From Thinopyrum elongatum (lineage: Eukaryota; Streptophyta; Magnoliopsida; Poales; Poaceae), in the NCBI GenBank assembly GCA_011799875.1, contig CM022303.1:192931700-192995699 (forward strand): 64,000 nt of DNA. The letters run 5' to 3'. Position 1 is the first letter of the stretch. Every line of letters starts with the position of its first letter. The notes under the pieces are model-generated. The model ran no database searches and was not told the DNA's origin. It saw only the letters and a list, made by a program, of their open reading frames with translations. Positions 47,668 through 58,961 of this stretch are shown piece by piece. Position numbers and translations under genes: made by a program.

Positions 47668-50600
47668 ATGGATAGTGGATACACTAGTCATATGACCGGA
47701 GACAAGTCGTTGTTTGTCGACCCCAACTTAATTGCTTCTCCTCTGAAGTATATCACTTTTGGCGACAACAACAAAGTAAAGGTAATTGGGCTAGGTAAAA
47801 TTGCCATATCCAACGACAAGTCCATTGATGATGTTTTACTTGTCCAGTCTCTTGGATTCAATCTTATGTCAGTTGGCAAGTTATGTGATCTTGGCATGCT
47901 AGTTTTATTCTCGATATCCAAATGCATCGTCTTCATGGCCTATGACAACTCCTTCGTCTTTGAGGGATTTAGAAAGGTTGATCATTATATTGTGGATTTC
48001 TCTAAGGGTCCCTCAGTCCAAACTTGTTTGCTTGCAAAAGCAACCGAAGGTTGGCTGTGGCACCGAAGACTTGGTCATGTAGGTATGAGAAATTTGCAGA
48101 CCCTGGTGAAGAAAAATCATCTCCATGGCATTCCTGATGTAAAATTCGACAAGAATTGTCTCTGTGCTGCATGTGAGGCTGGTAAGTTAGCCAAGAAGCA
48201 TCACTCATCCAAGACAGTTATGACCACTACAAGACCACTAGAAATTCTTCATATGGATTTATTCGGCCCTCAAAATTATGCAAGCTTCGGTGGCAGTCAT
48301 TATGGTCTGGTTATTGTTGATGATTTCTCTTGATACACTTGGGTATTCTTTCTCAAAGACAAGACCTGCACCCAAGACATCTTCAAAAGTTTCGCTAAGA
48401 AGGCCCAGAATGAATATGATGTGCGAATTAAGCTTGTCAGAAGCGACAATGGAACCGAGTTCAAAAATACTCATATTGCTGAATTTCTTGATGAACATGG
48501 TATTACTCATGAGTTCTCTACCGCATACACTCCCCAACAGAATGGAGTTGTTGAACGAAAGAACAGAACTCTCATTGAAATGGCGAGAATAATGCTCAGT
48601 GAGTATAAAACCCCCATTCGTTTCTGGGCTGATGCTATTAACACTGCTTGTCATGTTATCAATCGTGTTTATCTTTACAAGTTCCTTAAGAAAACTTCAT
48701 ATGAACTTATCACTGGCAAGAAACCAAATGTTTCTTATCTATGTGTTTTTGGTGCACCTTGTTACATTCTTGACATGAATCATTCTTCCAAGTTTGCACC
48801 TAAGGCACATGAAGGTTTTCTTCTCGGTTATGGCTCAAACTCACATACGTATCGTGTCTATAACTCTCACCACATGAAAGTTATGGAAATGGTAAATGTG
48901 TGGTTTGATGAATCTAACGGCTCCCAAAAGGAGCGCCTGCCAAATGTGATAGATGAACCATTGATATTGGGTGCTATTCGGCAAATGGCCATTGGGAGCA
49001 TCAAGCCTGTTGAAGGAAATGCACCTGAGTCCTCTAATGATGATGCTCCTATGACTCAAAGCAGAACTCGTCAAGCCACTTCCGAAGCAAATGCTCCTCC
49101 GAACGGCAATCAAAATCCAAATGCCAATCAAAATGGCAATCCCGAAGGGAATGATGATACAAATGCTGATGCTGATGAGAATGACAATGATCATCATGAA
49201 GAAAATGCTCATCCTCGAGTGGCTAATCGAGTTGATCCTTCATTAATTCTCGATGAAATTGGGAATCCAGGTTATCGACCCACAACTCATTCATGCACTT
49301 GTTTGGCTAACTACTGTGGCCGTTTCTCCTTTGTTTCATTGGCAGAACCTACCAAGTATGAAGAAGCCATAAATGATCCAGATTGGATGAATGCCATGCA
49401 AGAGGAGTTGGTGCAATTCGAATTAAATGATGTGTGGGAATTGGTTGACATACCTAATCCTAAAAAGCACAATATCATCAGCACAAAATGGATCTTCCGC
49501 AATAAGCAAGATGAAAATGGCATTGTGGTGAGAAACAAAGCACGTCTTGTTGCTCAAGGGTACACATAGGTAGAAGGTATTGATTTCGGTGAAACATATG
49601 CTCCTTTTGCATGCCTTGAGGCAATTCGTATTCTTCTCGCTTATGCAAACTACAATAATATCTTGCTTTATCAAATGGATGTGAAAAGTGCTTTCCTCAA
49701 TGGTGTGATTGATGAGGAAGTTTATGTTAGACAGCCACCTAGCTTTGAACATCCTAAATTTCCTAACAAAGTTTTCAGGTTGAAAAAGGCTCTATATGGG
49801 CTGAAGCAAGCCCCTCGAGCTTGGTATGACACCTTGAAGAAGTTTCTACTTGATAAAGGGTTCAAGCCAGGATCTACTGATCCCACACTTCTCACTGGTG
49901 CTGTTGATAATGATCTCTTCGTGTGTCAAATCTATGTGGATGATATTATTTTTGGCTGTACTAACAATGCCTGCAGCTTAGAGTTCAGGAAAATGATGTC
50001 CGATAAATATCAAATGTCTATGATGGGTGAACTCAAGTTCTTTCTCGGACTGCAAATTCGTCAACAGGCAAATGGAATTTTCATTTCTTAGGAGAAATAT
50101 CTGAAAGAATGCCTGAAGAAGTTCAAAATGCAAGATTCCAAGATGAAGGGCTACAAAACCCCTATGCCCACGAATGGTAAGCTGGATGCAGATGTGTATG
50201 GTAAGGATTACGATCATAAGGCCTATCGTTCTATGATTGGTTCTCTTCTTTATCTATGTGCAACCAGACCTGACATTATGTTGAGTGTTTGCATGTGTGC
50301 CCACTATCAAGCTGCACCGAAGGAATCACATCACCAAGCGGTCAAGTGCATTCTGAGATATTTGGCTCACACCCCCACCTTAGGTTTATGGTATCCTAAG
50401 GGAGCACAGTAATCTCGTTGGATATTTAGACTCAGATTGGGCTCATGACTTAGTTGATAGAAAATCTACTTCGGGGACATGTCATTTCCTCGGTAGATCA
50501 TTGGTCTGTTGGTCACCAAGGAAGCAAAATTGTGTATCTCTTTCCACGGCTGAGGCCGAATATATTGCTGCTGGCGCTTGTTGCACTCAGTTATTGTGGA

Positions 50601-50890
50601 TGAAGCAGACACTGAAGGATTATGGCATCAAGGTCAAGCATATTCCTCTGTATCGTGACAATGAAAGTGCCATCAAAATTGCACATAATCCTGTGCAACA
50701 TTCTCGCATGAAGCATATTACCATCAAACATCATTTCATTCGCGATCATGTTTCTCGAGAGGATATCGTTATCAATCATGTCAAGACCGAAGACAATCTT
50801 GCTGACATTTTCACCAAGCCTCTCGACAAGAAAAGATTCCGTGTGTTAAGGTGTGAGCTAAATATCCTGGACTTCACAAGCGTGCAGTAA
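47668..50890 (+). pseudogene. E5 pol: protease, integrase, reverse transcriptase, RNase H
   Basis: Copia order in one frame from 47668 to 50412. Protease starts MDSGYTSHMTGDKSL (D-S-G active site). GAG-pre-integrase has WLWHRRLGHVG and CAACEAGK. The integrase core has Asp 48256, Asp 48445 and Glu 48553 (D-D-35-E). An Asn/Asp-rich linker follows (49080-49200). Reverse transcriptase has KWIFRNKQDENG, QMDVKSAFLNG and the YVDD box at 49932-49943. RNase H covers about 50430-50890 (STAEAEYIAAGACCTQLLW, ADIFTKPLDKKRF). Breaks: TGA 48331, TAG 49567 and TAG 50089, all fitting CGA or CAG ancestors, and one missing base near 50404 that shifts RNase H. Otherwise complete. Confidence 0.93.
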
Positions 50891-51510
50891 GCTGGACTCG
50901 GCACTCGTGCTAACACTTCCACATCTTCGAAGGAATGGGTGCATAACACTCGAAGAGTTTGAAAATTTCGACAAAGTGAAATTTTCTTCCTGAGAGTGAA
51001 TACATTAATGAAGAACTAGACTAACCGGGTGCCACGATAATTGTGCGACGCTTGGGGTCATACAGTTCTTATACGGCGTGTTACGCCACCACAATTCTCT
51101 TTCATTGGATTTCTCTCCGATTGATAGTTTTGTTTTGTCCAAATGCATTTCTCTCATAGTTATTTGCTCATGTGCTTGTGTTTTTCTGACTGAGTGAAAT
51201 GCATAGGACCCTGTTTTCCCTCTGTTCTATCTCTTCCAGTCTATGCTGATTCGTTGCAAATGCTCAAATTTTATCTGGAATGAAACTTTATCTGGTGTCC
51301 TTGACCACGATTAAGATTCGGTCCGAACATTAATCTGTTTTGGCGAAAGCTGTCCAAAATTTGGGGTTTCCCGCCCAAGTCAGGACCATGATCTTTTATG
51401 ATGGCTGCCATGTGCAATACATCAACTGCCAGTCCATCCTGACCTTTGAATCACAATCGTCTCTGCTTAGAGGCCGTTTGATCAAAATCCTCTGCGTGTA
51501 GTTATTTCCT
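50891..51510. other. E5 spacer between pol and the third gene
   Basis: About 600 bases without a supportable gene. AT-rich and unstructured to my eye. It would hold the promoter-proximal sequence of the third gene. Confidence 0.6.
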
Positions 51511-51516
51511 TTCGTC

Positions 51517-51524
51517 TATATAAA
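51517..51524 (+). promoter_or_regulatory. TATA box of the E5 third gene
   Basis: TATATAAA within CGTCTATATAAACTGCACC, followed by a C/T-rich start region, a GC-rich leader with CCGCCG words, and a consensus splice donor 200 bases later. It looks like a normal plant core promoter inside the element and is well separated from the LTR promoter. Confidence 0.6.
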
Positions 51525-51544
51525 CTGCACCGCTCCTTCTTCCA

Positions 51545-54500
51545 CTTTACTCTCTTTCTCCTCGCCTCCTCTCTGCCGAAACCCTCGCCGCAGTGCTCCA
51601 CCTTGAGCTCGACGCCGATGACCCCTTCGCCGCTTAACTGTCGGAAAGAGGTCACCTGAGTCAGTCCATGCCGCCGCGGGACATCTTCCACCCTCGCCGC
51701 CGTAGCTGTTGCACGTCACCAAGCTAGGGTACGTGTGGTTCAAACTCGGACCTCCATCCCTCATGATTCGAGTTCATCCGCGGTTAATTATCTCTGATTT
51801 TACCGCATATCTTAGATCTATGTTTTTACCCATATAGTGCGGATGTGGTTTGTAGTTGTTCCTCGCATCCGAATCTTTCAGATCTAGGGTTTGTGTTATG
51901 TTTCGCTCGAATGGAATGCCTAGCACGCTGTCTAGTATATTCTTCAAAGCTACTAGCTCGTTCTATACGTTTCTTTCATTCGAAACATATCTCAAAGACT
52001 GAACCTATTTCTTCCTCAAAATGTTTTTGTTCGGAAAAATTTTCGTGAGCATTTGTAACCCTATCCCCATTTTCCCTCGTATCCTTTCTAATTCACAGGT
52101 GTATGCATTCTGTTGAGGATTCTACTCGACCAATGAGCATGGCCGATGAAGATGAAGTGATCATGGGTACAGCTGATGAATCTAAGGCACCAAATGCAAA
52201 GGGCCCAACGGTAGGCCCCTCCATCAGCAAAAGGAAAAGGCATGAGATAAATCCTAATGAGCAAGAAGAAAATGCTCCAAAGAAAAGGAAAGGTGGCAGG
52301 CAACCTTACAAAAATTCAGCTCAATATATCTCTCATGACGACTACAAAATTGTAACAGGAGAAGATTCATCACAAAGAAGAAAGCGTCTGCAATAGATTC
52401 GACGCCACTGGGTGCGGAAGTGGTTTAACTACAAAATGATTCATCCTCGGTTTGCCAAGAACTTTGCTTTCCATCCTTCATGGGGTGACTGTCATGAGAT
52501 TGGTTTTGTCTGTGCAAGTGAACCCACGAAAGACCACCACCTCCACCAGAAGCTCATGATTCATCTCTCAAGACTCCCGAATCTTATCCTGATGAATTGG
52601 CCAAGCGCCTGAAGAACGCCGAAAAGAGAGCCAAGAAGGCTGAAAAGGAAAGAGAAAGAGAAGAATAAAATCGTCGTCTCATCAAATCAGACGTCGAGAA
52701 GAAAAGGCTGAAGGAAAAGCGGAACGCCGTTCAAAGAACAAACATGATCCCAGGTCTGCTGCTCTCAAGAAAAAGAGCGCACCGAGAAGAAGGCCTGCTA
52801 AACCAGTTGAGCCTGAAAGTGATTCTTCCGATCAAGATGACCCTCCTCTCACAAGGGAAGAAGTTGAAGCAACTCTTTCCGAGCAAGTGAATGTCACTAC
52901 ATCCACTGTTTTGCCTGATCTTCGGGCTAGTGTTGTCCCAATAGCACCTCCGAAGAAGAACCCATTGAAAAGAAAGACTCCTCCTACCACTGTCACAATG
53001 GTTGATAAAGTGAACACAGCTCCTCATCCTGATGCAATTGATCTGCATGATTTGGTAGTTGATGCCCCAGTAGGCACAGCTAAGCCAAGAGAAAAGCTCC
53101 CGAAGCAAAAGGTGAAGAAAATCAAAGCCCCTCTAGCCGAGCAAAATGTTCCAAGTACTGTTGTTGTGAAGGAAAAGGCTGCGCAGTTTGCTCCAAAGCT
53201 GACACAACCTTTGGCTTCGATGCCTCCGACCAAGCAAAATCTTGTTCAATCTACTCCTGCTACACAGACTAATGATGGCTCTGATGCACCACATTACTTC
53301 AATCAAGTATTCATCATGGAGAAGCTTGACAGATTTGTCGAAAACCTGTTTGATGGTGAAGTGGCATCTTTGCCCATTCCCTCTGAAGTAATTACTCAAG
53401 CGTCTGATCTGGTCCATGACATGAGAAATGATTCTGTTGAGATCAATGACCTCACTGGCCAACTCAAGGAGCTTGACAACCATATGAAAGATACGAAAAC
53501 CAAGTTTGTCATCAAGCAACTTGAAGAATCTTATGTGGATATCAATAAGGCTTTGACTATCCTTCGGCACAGAAGATTGGGATTTCATTCGGACCTAGAT
53601 CAAATTGTTCGAAAGATCTGCCTCGATCATCAAGCCAAAGTTACAGGCTACAATGGTCTTATCAAAGGGCACATGGATCCGTCAAAGCAAAAGAAGAAGA
53701 AGAAAATTGCAAAGAAAAATGCTCCTCCTCCTCCTCCTCAGATAGAGAAATCTCATGAAGCTGAAACTCAGAAGGAAAACTCTCCTGAACGAGCAATTCC
53801 TTCACCGATTCATGCACCAGTTGTAGATGCTCCTAGCGCCAAGGCCAACTGAAACAGTGCCTGTGGCTTCTCCAGTCCATGAAGAAAATCTGCCTTAACT
53901 AAATGTTTCGGAAGAAGGTGAAATTCCTCAGACTGCTCCTCAGGCTTCTCCCGCTCGCGTTGAACCAAATGACTCGGTTCCTCCCTCTGTTACTCAATCG
54001 TCTGCTGAAGAAAATCCTTAACGGCCCTCAGTGGTTGATAAAGATTCAGTACCTGACAAAGTGTCTGATCCTTCTCCTCTGCAAATTTCACTCAATATTG
54101 CACGAAGAACCTCAGATATTGATCCTTCTGCAGCAAAATCAGCTTCTGCTCATCCCTCAGACTTAGTAATTTATGGTGATGAAGTGATCTCCGTTGAAGA
54201 TGAACTCAAATACCCTTATCCTCGCGAGCAACTGCCGTTGTTTTCAATCGACATTGGCATCAAAGGGCCCCTTTTCAATTGGAACACTCATCCTGTTTTC
54301 TTTCAAGAGAGTCCATACAGCAAGCCTCGTACCTCTGAATCTCCTCGGTTCTGGACTTAGGAATAAGCCATTTATTATTCTCGGGTATTAATATGATAGT
54401 TGCAAGATTTTCCCTCATGAGTTCCCGGATATTGTTGCGATGAAGAACATTGGCTGTTTCAACCAAGTATTGCAAGACATCGAAGACTTTGGCCTCACGC

Positions 54501-55771
54501 ATGTCTTTGCATATCAGCATCCATGGAACAGAGAGATAATCCTTCAATTCTATGCCACCCTATACATCACTGGTGATGAATCATATAACACTAAGTGGAT
54601 CATGGAATGGATGACAGAAGGAAAACGCATCAAGTGCTCTGCTACGGACTTTGTATCTCATTTCCATTTTCCTCGGTTCGAACATGGCAAGACGGAAATT
54701 CGAGTTCACAACATTGATGCAATCTCTGATGAAGATTTCTGATGCACAATGGATGAAGATAAAATTCGTGACTACAATGGTCCTCCCCTGCCTGAGCACT
54801 TAACATTCAACAATCAGACTTTATATCATATTCTCACTTATACCCTCTGTCCACTGGCTGGGATGAATACAGACAACGCTATTTCTAATGTTCTTTGGAA
54901 CACCATCCATGCCATCTCCCAAGGATTTATCTTCGATGTCGAAGATATGTTCCTGCGCATTCTGATGGATTCAGCTCAACATCCAAAAATTATCAAGGTA
55001 TTTGCTCCCTGGATTCAAAAGGTGGTTGACTATGCAATGAAGACCAAATATCTAGCAAAAGTCAGTCACAAAAGTTTCATTCCTCCAGTACGTGATACGT
55101 TGAAAATCATGGAAGATTTTTCTTCGGGGAAAGCACCAGTGTCTAGCCCTCCTGATTATCATAACACTTTCAATGGACCACGGCTACCTCAGCATGACCG
55201 TCAACCAAACACTCAACCTTCTTCACACCTTGAAGTGAGCTTGCGCACCCAACAACTGCTGCTGAAGCACATGGCTGAAGATCGCCAAGAGAAAGAACAC
55301 CTGGCTGCCGAACTAAATGCGATCAACAACCAAACAAAAATTGTGCACATGATCACAGCTGAAAATAAGAAGCGCCTATGGAAACTGCTTCGCAAGTTCT
55401 TCTCCAAGAAGCAACTGAGCAACTCCGATCTCAAAGAACTCTATGAGTATATTGACCAAGGATTTTCACCTGAAGATTTTCAAGATCGGATTGCTCCGCC
55501 TCTGCCAGCTCGTGAACCAACAACAGATCAACTTCGATTTCAGCTGCGCAAACTGCTCGACGAATCAGAAGCAACCTCGCCCACTGAGAAACCTGCTGAA
55601 GGAAATATCTTGTCTCGCAAGACTCAACAAGCTGATCCCAATGTGCCTTTGTCTTCTCAGCCCCAAGCCAGTATTGAAGGAACTTCTGCTGCTGCTGACA
55701 ATGAAGATGTACCAGCCACCTCCGAATCAGAAACTTCTTTGGATAGTTCTTCGAGTGATGCCTCAGAGTGA
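51545..55771 (+). pseudogene. E5 third gene (env-like / 'plant transposon protein' type) with leader intron, broken
   Basis: Leader exon to 51728, then donor AGG|GTACGT and acceptor AATTCACAG|GT at 52098; the inferred intron is 370 nt. Coding starts at ATG 52103 (or the in-frame ATG AGC ATG at 52133). N-terminal part: acidic then basic (ISKRKRHEINPN, KKRKGGRQPYKN), a Lys/Glu coiled-coil-like stretch (52610-52670), and a long Pro/Lys/Thr-rich region (52890-53850) with an inner helical segment (MEKLDRFVENLFDGEV). Conserved core at 54200-55100: PLFSIDIGIKGPLFNWNTHP, ILQFYATLYITGD, ILTYTLCPLAGMNT, which I associate with the 'putative plant transposon protein' family. C-terminal coiled coil at 55230-55400, then a Ser/Glu tail. 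Several shifts and stops (52396, 52612, 53852, 54360, 54742). Role unknown; an env-like function has been proposed for third ORFs of Sireviruses. Confidence 0.7.
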
Positions 55772-55905
55772 ATCACATTCACCTCTTTTCACACTCATGT
55801 TATTCGTCACCTTTTTGACACTAATTGACAAAAAGGGGGAGAATTACATCGAGAGTTTTGATAGATTTTCTCTGTTGGATTTGGTTTCCGTGTTTACTTG
55901 CTCTG
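55772..55905 (+). promoter_or_regulatory. Internal polypurine-like tract of E5
   Basis: GACAAAAAGGGGGAGAATTA near 55827-55846 duplicates the tract before the 3' LTR (CCCAAAAAGGGGGAGATTAT, 61122-61141). Repeated tracts of this kind are known in Sireviruses. Confidence 0.75.
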
Positions 55906-55910
55906 GTTTA
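55906..55910. other. Target-site duplication GTTTA, left copy (E7)
   Basis: GTTTA precedes the left LTR of E7 and recurs at 60714-60718 after its right LTR; exact match. Confidence 0.95.
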
Positions 55911-56907
55911 TGATAGGTGGGAACCCGATGAACAAGTTCACACCCGAGGGTGGCCCGATCTTCACGTCGTAGGATCAAATCGGGAGGGATAACTAGCTGC
56001 AAGCAGCCGAGATAACTAGCTTTATACCTGCCAAGGTTGGATGCAAACCGTACGTTGGGGATGGCTGACCGAAGCTACAAGAACTCCAACCCGCTGTCCG
56101 AACAATCGCAGAACCACAAACCAGGACTAACCCACACAAAACGGCCGGAACCGTAGAGCACGAATTAGGGGGAACCAGAGGCTCCTTCTCGCGAATCTAG
56201 ATGAACTCACAAGAGCAAAGGTAGCAAGGATCTCTCGGATCTCTCTAGCAGTCTTGCTGCATAAGCTTGTAGCTGAATGGTTTGACAAAAAAGGTTTTTT
56301 TAGAGGATGGGGAAGATGGGGTTTTATAGCAGGGACAACCCCCCTTAGCTAGGTGTGAAAATGGTTTCAAAAGTAAGCAGGTTTGCATGGCTTCCTTGGG
56401 GGAATAAGCAGTCAACTTTGGGAGTTGTTGGAGAGCTCCTCGAAAATTCGCGAAGCCTTGACAGCCTGGACACCTTCCATGAGAATGACTAGTACTTTTG
56501 ACTCACAACTCCAAACGATGTGAGGTTTTTTGCATTAGAAAGATAATTTGATGTAGCTTCTGTTGATGTATCCATATGGCCCCGTCTCTCCACCACATGG
56601 GTGTGGCTCAAAACATCAGAGGTAAAAACTGACAGCATCAGCTTCACTTGAAACTTGTTTTCTCCAAACTTGTTCCTCCAAACCGGTTGCTTCAAGAGCT
56701 CATAGGTTGTTGGATTTCTTCCATGTGATACCTAAATTCAACCAACAACAATGGGGATGAAAGTGCAGCCATGTATTCAAGATTATAGTATGAACTTAAG
56801 TTAGCGTTCACCTGGGCATATGTTTGCTTGATTCGACTTAGTAATTCTTCCAACTAAATTTTGCACATTTCGAAAATGTCATGTATGATGTACCCATGTG
56901 CTCATCA
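55911..56907 (-). repeat. E7 3' LTR, 997 bp
   Basis: In the first 110 plus-strand bases it differs from the other LTR at seven sites, all transitions. Otherwise it is colinear with small indels. Confidence 0.95.
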
Positions 56908-57480
56908 TCCTCCCTCCCTTGATGAAGAGTCGTCCTTGACTCTCTTTGATCTGCAAAAGATAAGTAGAAGGGAAGTAGATAATATCCATGAAAAAAAATG
57001 ATGCGATCCTCATTTGTAGCTTTCACCTTTGAATTGTGTTGCATTTGATCATGTACTTGTTTGTCACAATGTGCCATTTGTCTAGAGATGATTGGTGTTG
57101 TTTTGATGATCGAGATGTCCTCATCATCCCCCCTTTCTTGAAAAGGAGTCGTCCTCGACTCTGCCTGATCATCACACAAAAGAAAGCAGGGCAATACCAA
57201 ATCATAATGCAAAGGTTTCATGATATAGAGAATTTTAGTTTTCAACTTTGCTATCTTATGGACGATGCCAATATGATGCTTTGTTCGACTTAGGATTTCC
57301 TTCCAACAAACATTTCCATGAATTACAAACTTGTAATCAACAATGATCATGTTCATATCATCCTCCCTCTCTTGAAGAAAAGTCTTCCTCGACTTTATTT
57401 GGTCTACAAAATTATTGCACAAGGACAATACAAAATAACTAGGGGAAGGGAAAGATGAATAAGCATGTGCGAAATTCAAT
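56908..57480 (-). repeat. E7: three degenerate copies of the pol-end/polypurine segment
   Basis: The segment CCTCCCTC.CTTGA.GA..AGTC.TCCT.GACT (plus strand) occurs at about 56909, 57129 and 57361, spaced about 225 bases. Each is preceded by TTGTTCGACTTAG-type or CATGTAC-type words and encodes the same peptide remnant on the minus strand. It looks like a tandem multiplication of the tract region next to the LTR. Confidence 0.7.
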
Positions 57481-57743
57481 TTTATTGGCTCTTTTATAGT
57501 CCCTTCAAGATTGACAAAATCATATTGCTAGATGGATGATGTATCAAACGATGTTTCTCTAATTTTATCACGCCAATGCTTCAAAAACTCATAAGTGCAT
57601 ACCTCTGGATTCATTAAAATGGACATTCTCTTTTCTTTTACCTCATTGAGTACTTCCACTCCTTGGTGAAAATCAATCAGCAAACATGCACCTTGTGTAG
57701 TGGTGTTCCACGTGCACCACAATTGTTCCTGGATCTCGTCCTC

Positions 57744-58322
57744 CTATTGTTGTAAGAGAGCTGATAGGTATGCCTTTTGCACCTGCACATATTGCAAAGA
57801 AAGAGAATTTTGTGAAAGGTTAGTAATTGAATACTTCCCTCTCTTTTCATTTGGTACATCACTCATCTCTTTCATATTATGGGGAAACACCTCAAGCTCA
57901 CGTTCAGTGGACTCACACAACTCACTAATCCTCTCTCTTGGATGATGTGGTATATTATGTTGTGGTTCACTCATCTCTTTCATATTATGGGGAAACACCT
58001 CAAACTCATGTTCGGTGTACTCACACAACTCACTAATCCTCTCTCTTGGATGATGTGGTATATTATGTTGTGGTTCACTCATCTCTCTAATGTGGTGTGG
58101 AATGATCTCAATCTCACATTTTGTGGACTCACACAAGTCATTCATCCTCTCTCGCTGAATGTGTGGTATATCTAGGTGGAGATCTTTCATTTCCCTAATC
58201 TCATGATGATCAATCTGATCCTCACATTTTCTGGACTCACTCACTTCACTTTTCTTATCACTCTCATTATATGGAATTTTGGAAAGTGGGCACTCTTCCT
58301 CACATTTGGTGGAGTCACTCAA
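57744..58322 (-). CDS. E7 repeat-rich hydrophilic ORF
   Basis: A 192-codon open frame on the minus strand, rich in Glu, His, Ser and Cys and dominated by repeats. The unit HNMKEMSEPQHNIPHHPRER is part of a 36-residue repeat (108 bp; starts on the plus strand at 57861, 57969 and 58077). The N-terminal part is the end of a 78-bp (26-residue) array. No domain recognised. Since both arrays keep length in multiples of three, it may have been translated, but it could also be repeated non-coding filler. The ATG at 58322 is the first in frame; similar sequence extends upstream. Confidence 0.45.
   Translation of the reverse strand: MSDSTKCEEECPLSKIPYNESDKKSEVSESRKCEDQIDHHEIREMKDLHLDIPHIQRERMNDLCESTKCEIEIIPHHIREMSEPQHNIPHHPRERISELCEYTEHEFEVFPHNMKEMSEPQHNIPHHPRERISELCESTERELEVFPHNMKEMSDVPNEKRGKYSITNLSQNSLSLQYVQVQKAYLSALLQQ
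57855..58190. repeat. 108-bp tandem repeat in E7
   Basis: ACTCATCTCT..CATATTATGGGG units start at 57861, 57969 and 58077 (exact 108-bp spacing), with a more diverged fourth copy up to about 58190. Confidence 0.9.
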
Positions 58323-58465
58323 CTCATTTTTCTTTTCACTCTCTAGTGGTGGAATTTTTGGAAGTGGACACTCTTTCTCACTTTTGGTGGAGTCACTCAG
58401 CTTGCTTTTCTCATCACTCTCAAGTTGTGGGATTTTGGATTGTGGACTCTCTTCCTCACATTGAA
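58205..58465. repeat. 78-bp tandem repeat in E7
   Basis: GA(G/C)TCACTCA with flanking CACTCT.....TGGAATTTTGGA recurs with the reference G at 58234, 58312 and 58390 (78-bp spacing), and a partial next copy. Confidence 0.85.
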
Positions 58466-58466
58466 T

Positions 58467-58961
58467 TTATGGCACATGTTTCCTGGATGTTTGGACAGTG
58501 GTGGTGGTTGAGATGCCAACATTAGGAGTGAGCTTCTTAGGTGAACATGGGCTATGAATCAATGGAGCCGGTTCATCAACCACGGTCATGCTTTGCGGTG
58601 GGTCGTCGGTGTGCCGATGGGTGCCATAACTTTGTCGTCGGCCATGACGTCCTTGCTGCGATTCATGAGCAGCAGCGATATGCCTAGGGGCAGCAGTAGA
58701 TTGCCCTCGAGCATTCCATCCTTGCTGCATTTCAGGAGCAGCAGCGACACACCCACGATCAGCAGCAACACCTTTCCCTCGAGCATGTCCTCCTTGTTGC
58801 ACATCTTGAGTAGTAGTGAGATGCCCACGAGCAACAACATCATGCCCTCGAGCATGTCTTCTTTGCTGCACTTCATGAGCAACAGGGTATTGTCGGTGTT
58901 GAACCCCATCACCACCTGCTCGAAGACGCTCGTTAAGCCTCCTTCGAAATTCTAGAACCAT
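58467..58961 (-). CDS. E7 gag-like N-terminal ORF with 23-24-residue repeats
   Basis: A 164-codon minus-strand frame. It opens FRRRLNERLRAGGDG and the open frame extends about 30 codons upstream of its first ATG (RNCIECHGEDQGEEDAPFT). The centre is an array of Gln/Gly/His/Ala-rich repeats of 69-72 bp (plus-strand CCTTG(C/T)TGC at 58651, 58720, 58792 and 58861). Its place shortly after the primer site suggests a gag remnant. No gag domain or zinc knuckle is visible. Low certainty as a protein. Confidence 0.45.
   Translation of the reverse strand: MVLEFRRRLNERLRAGGDGVQHRQYPVAHEVQQRRHARGHDVVARGHLTTTQDVQQGGHARGKGVAADRGCVAAAPEMQQGWNARGQSTAAPRHIAAAHESQQGRHGRRQSYGTHRHTDDPPQSMTVVDEPAPLIHSPCSPKKLTPNVGISTTTTVQTSRKHVP

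Noticed and set aside
51482..51764. Minus-strand ORFs over the E5 third-gene leader
   Set aside because: They are shadows of the GC-rich plus-strand leader; no domain, no promoter on that strand.
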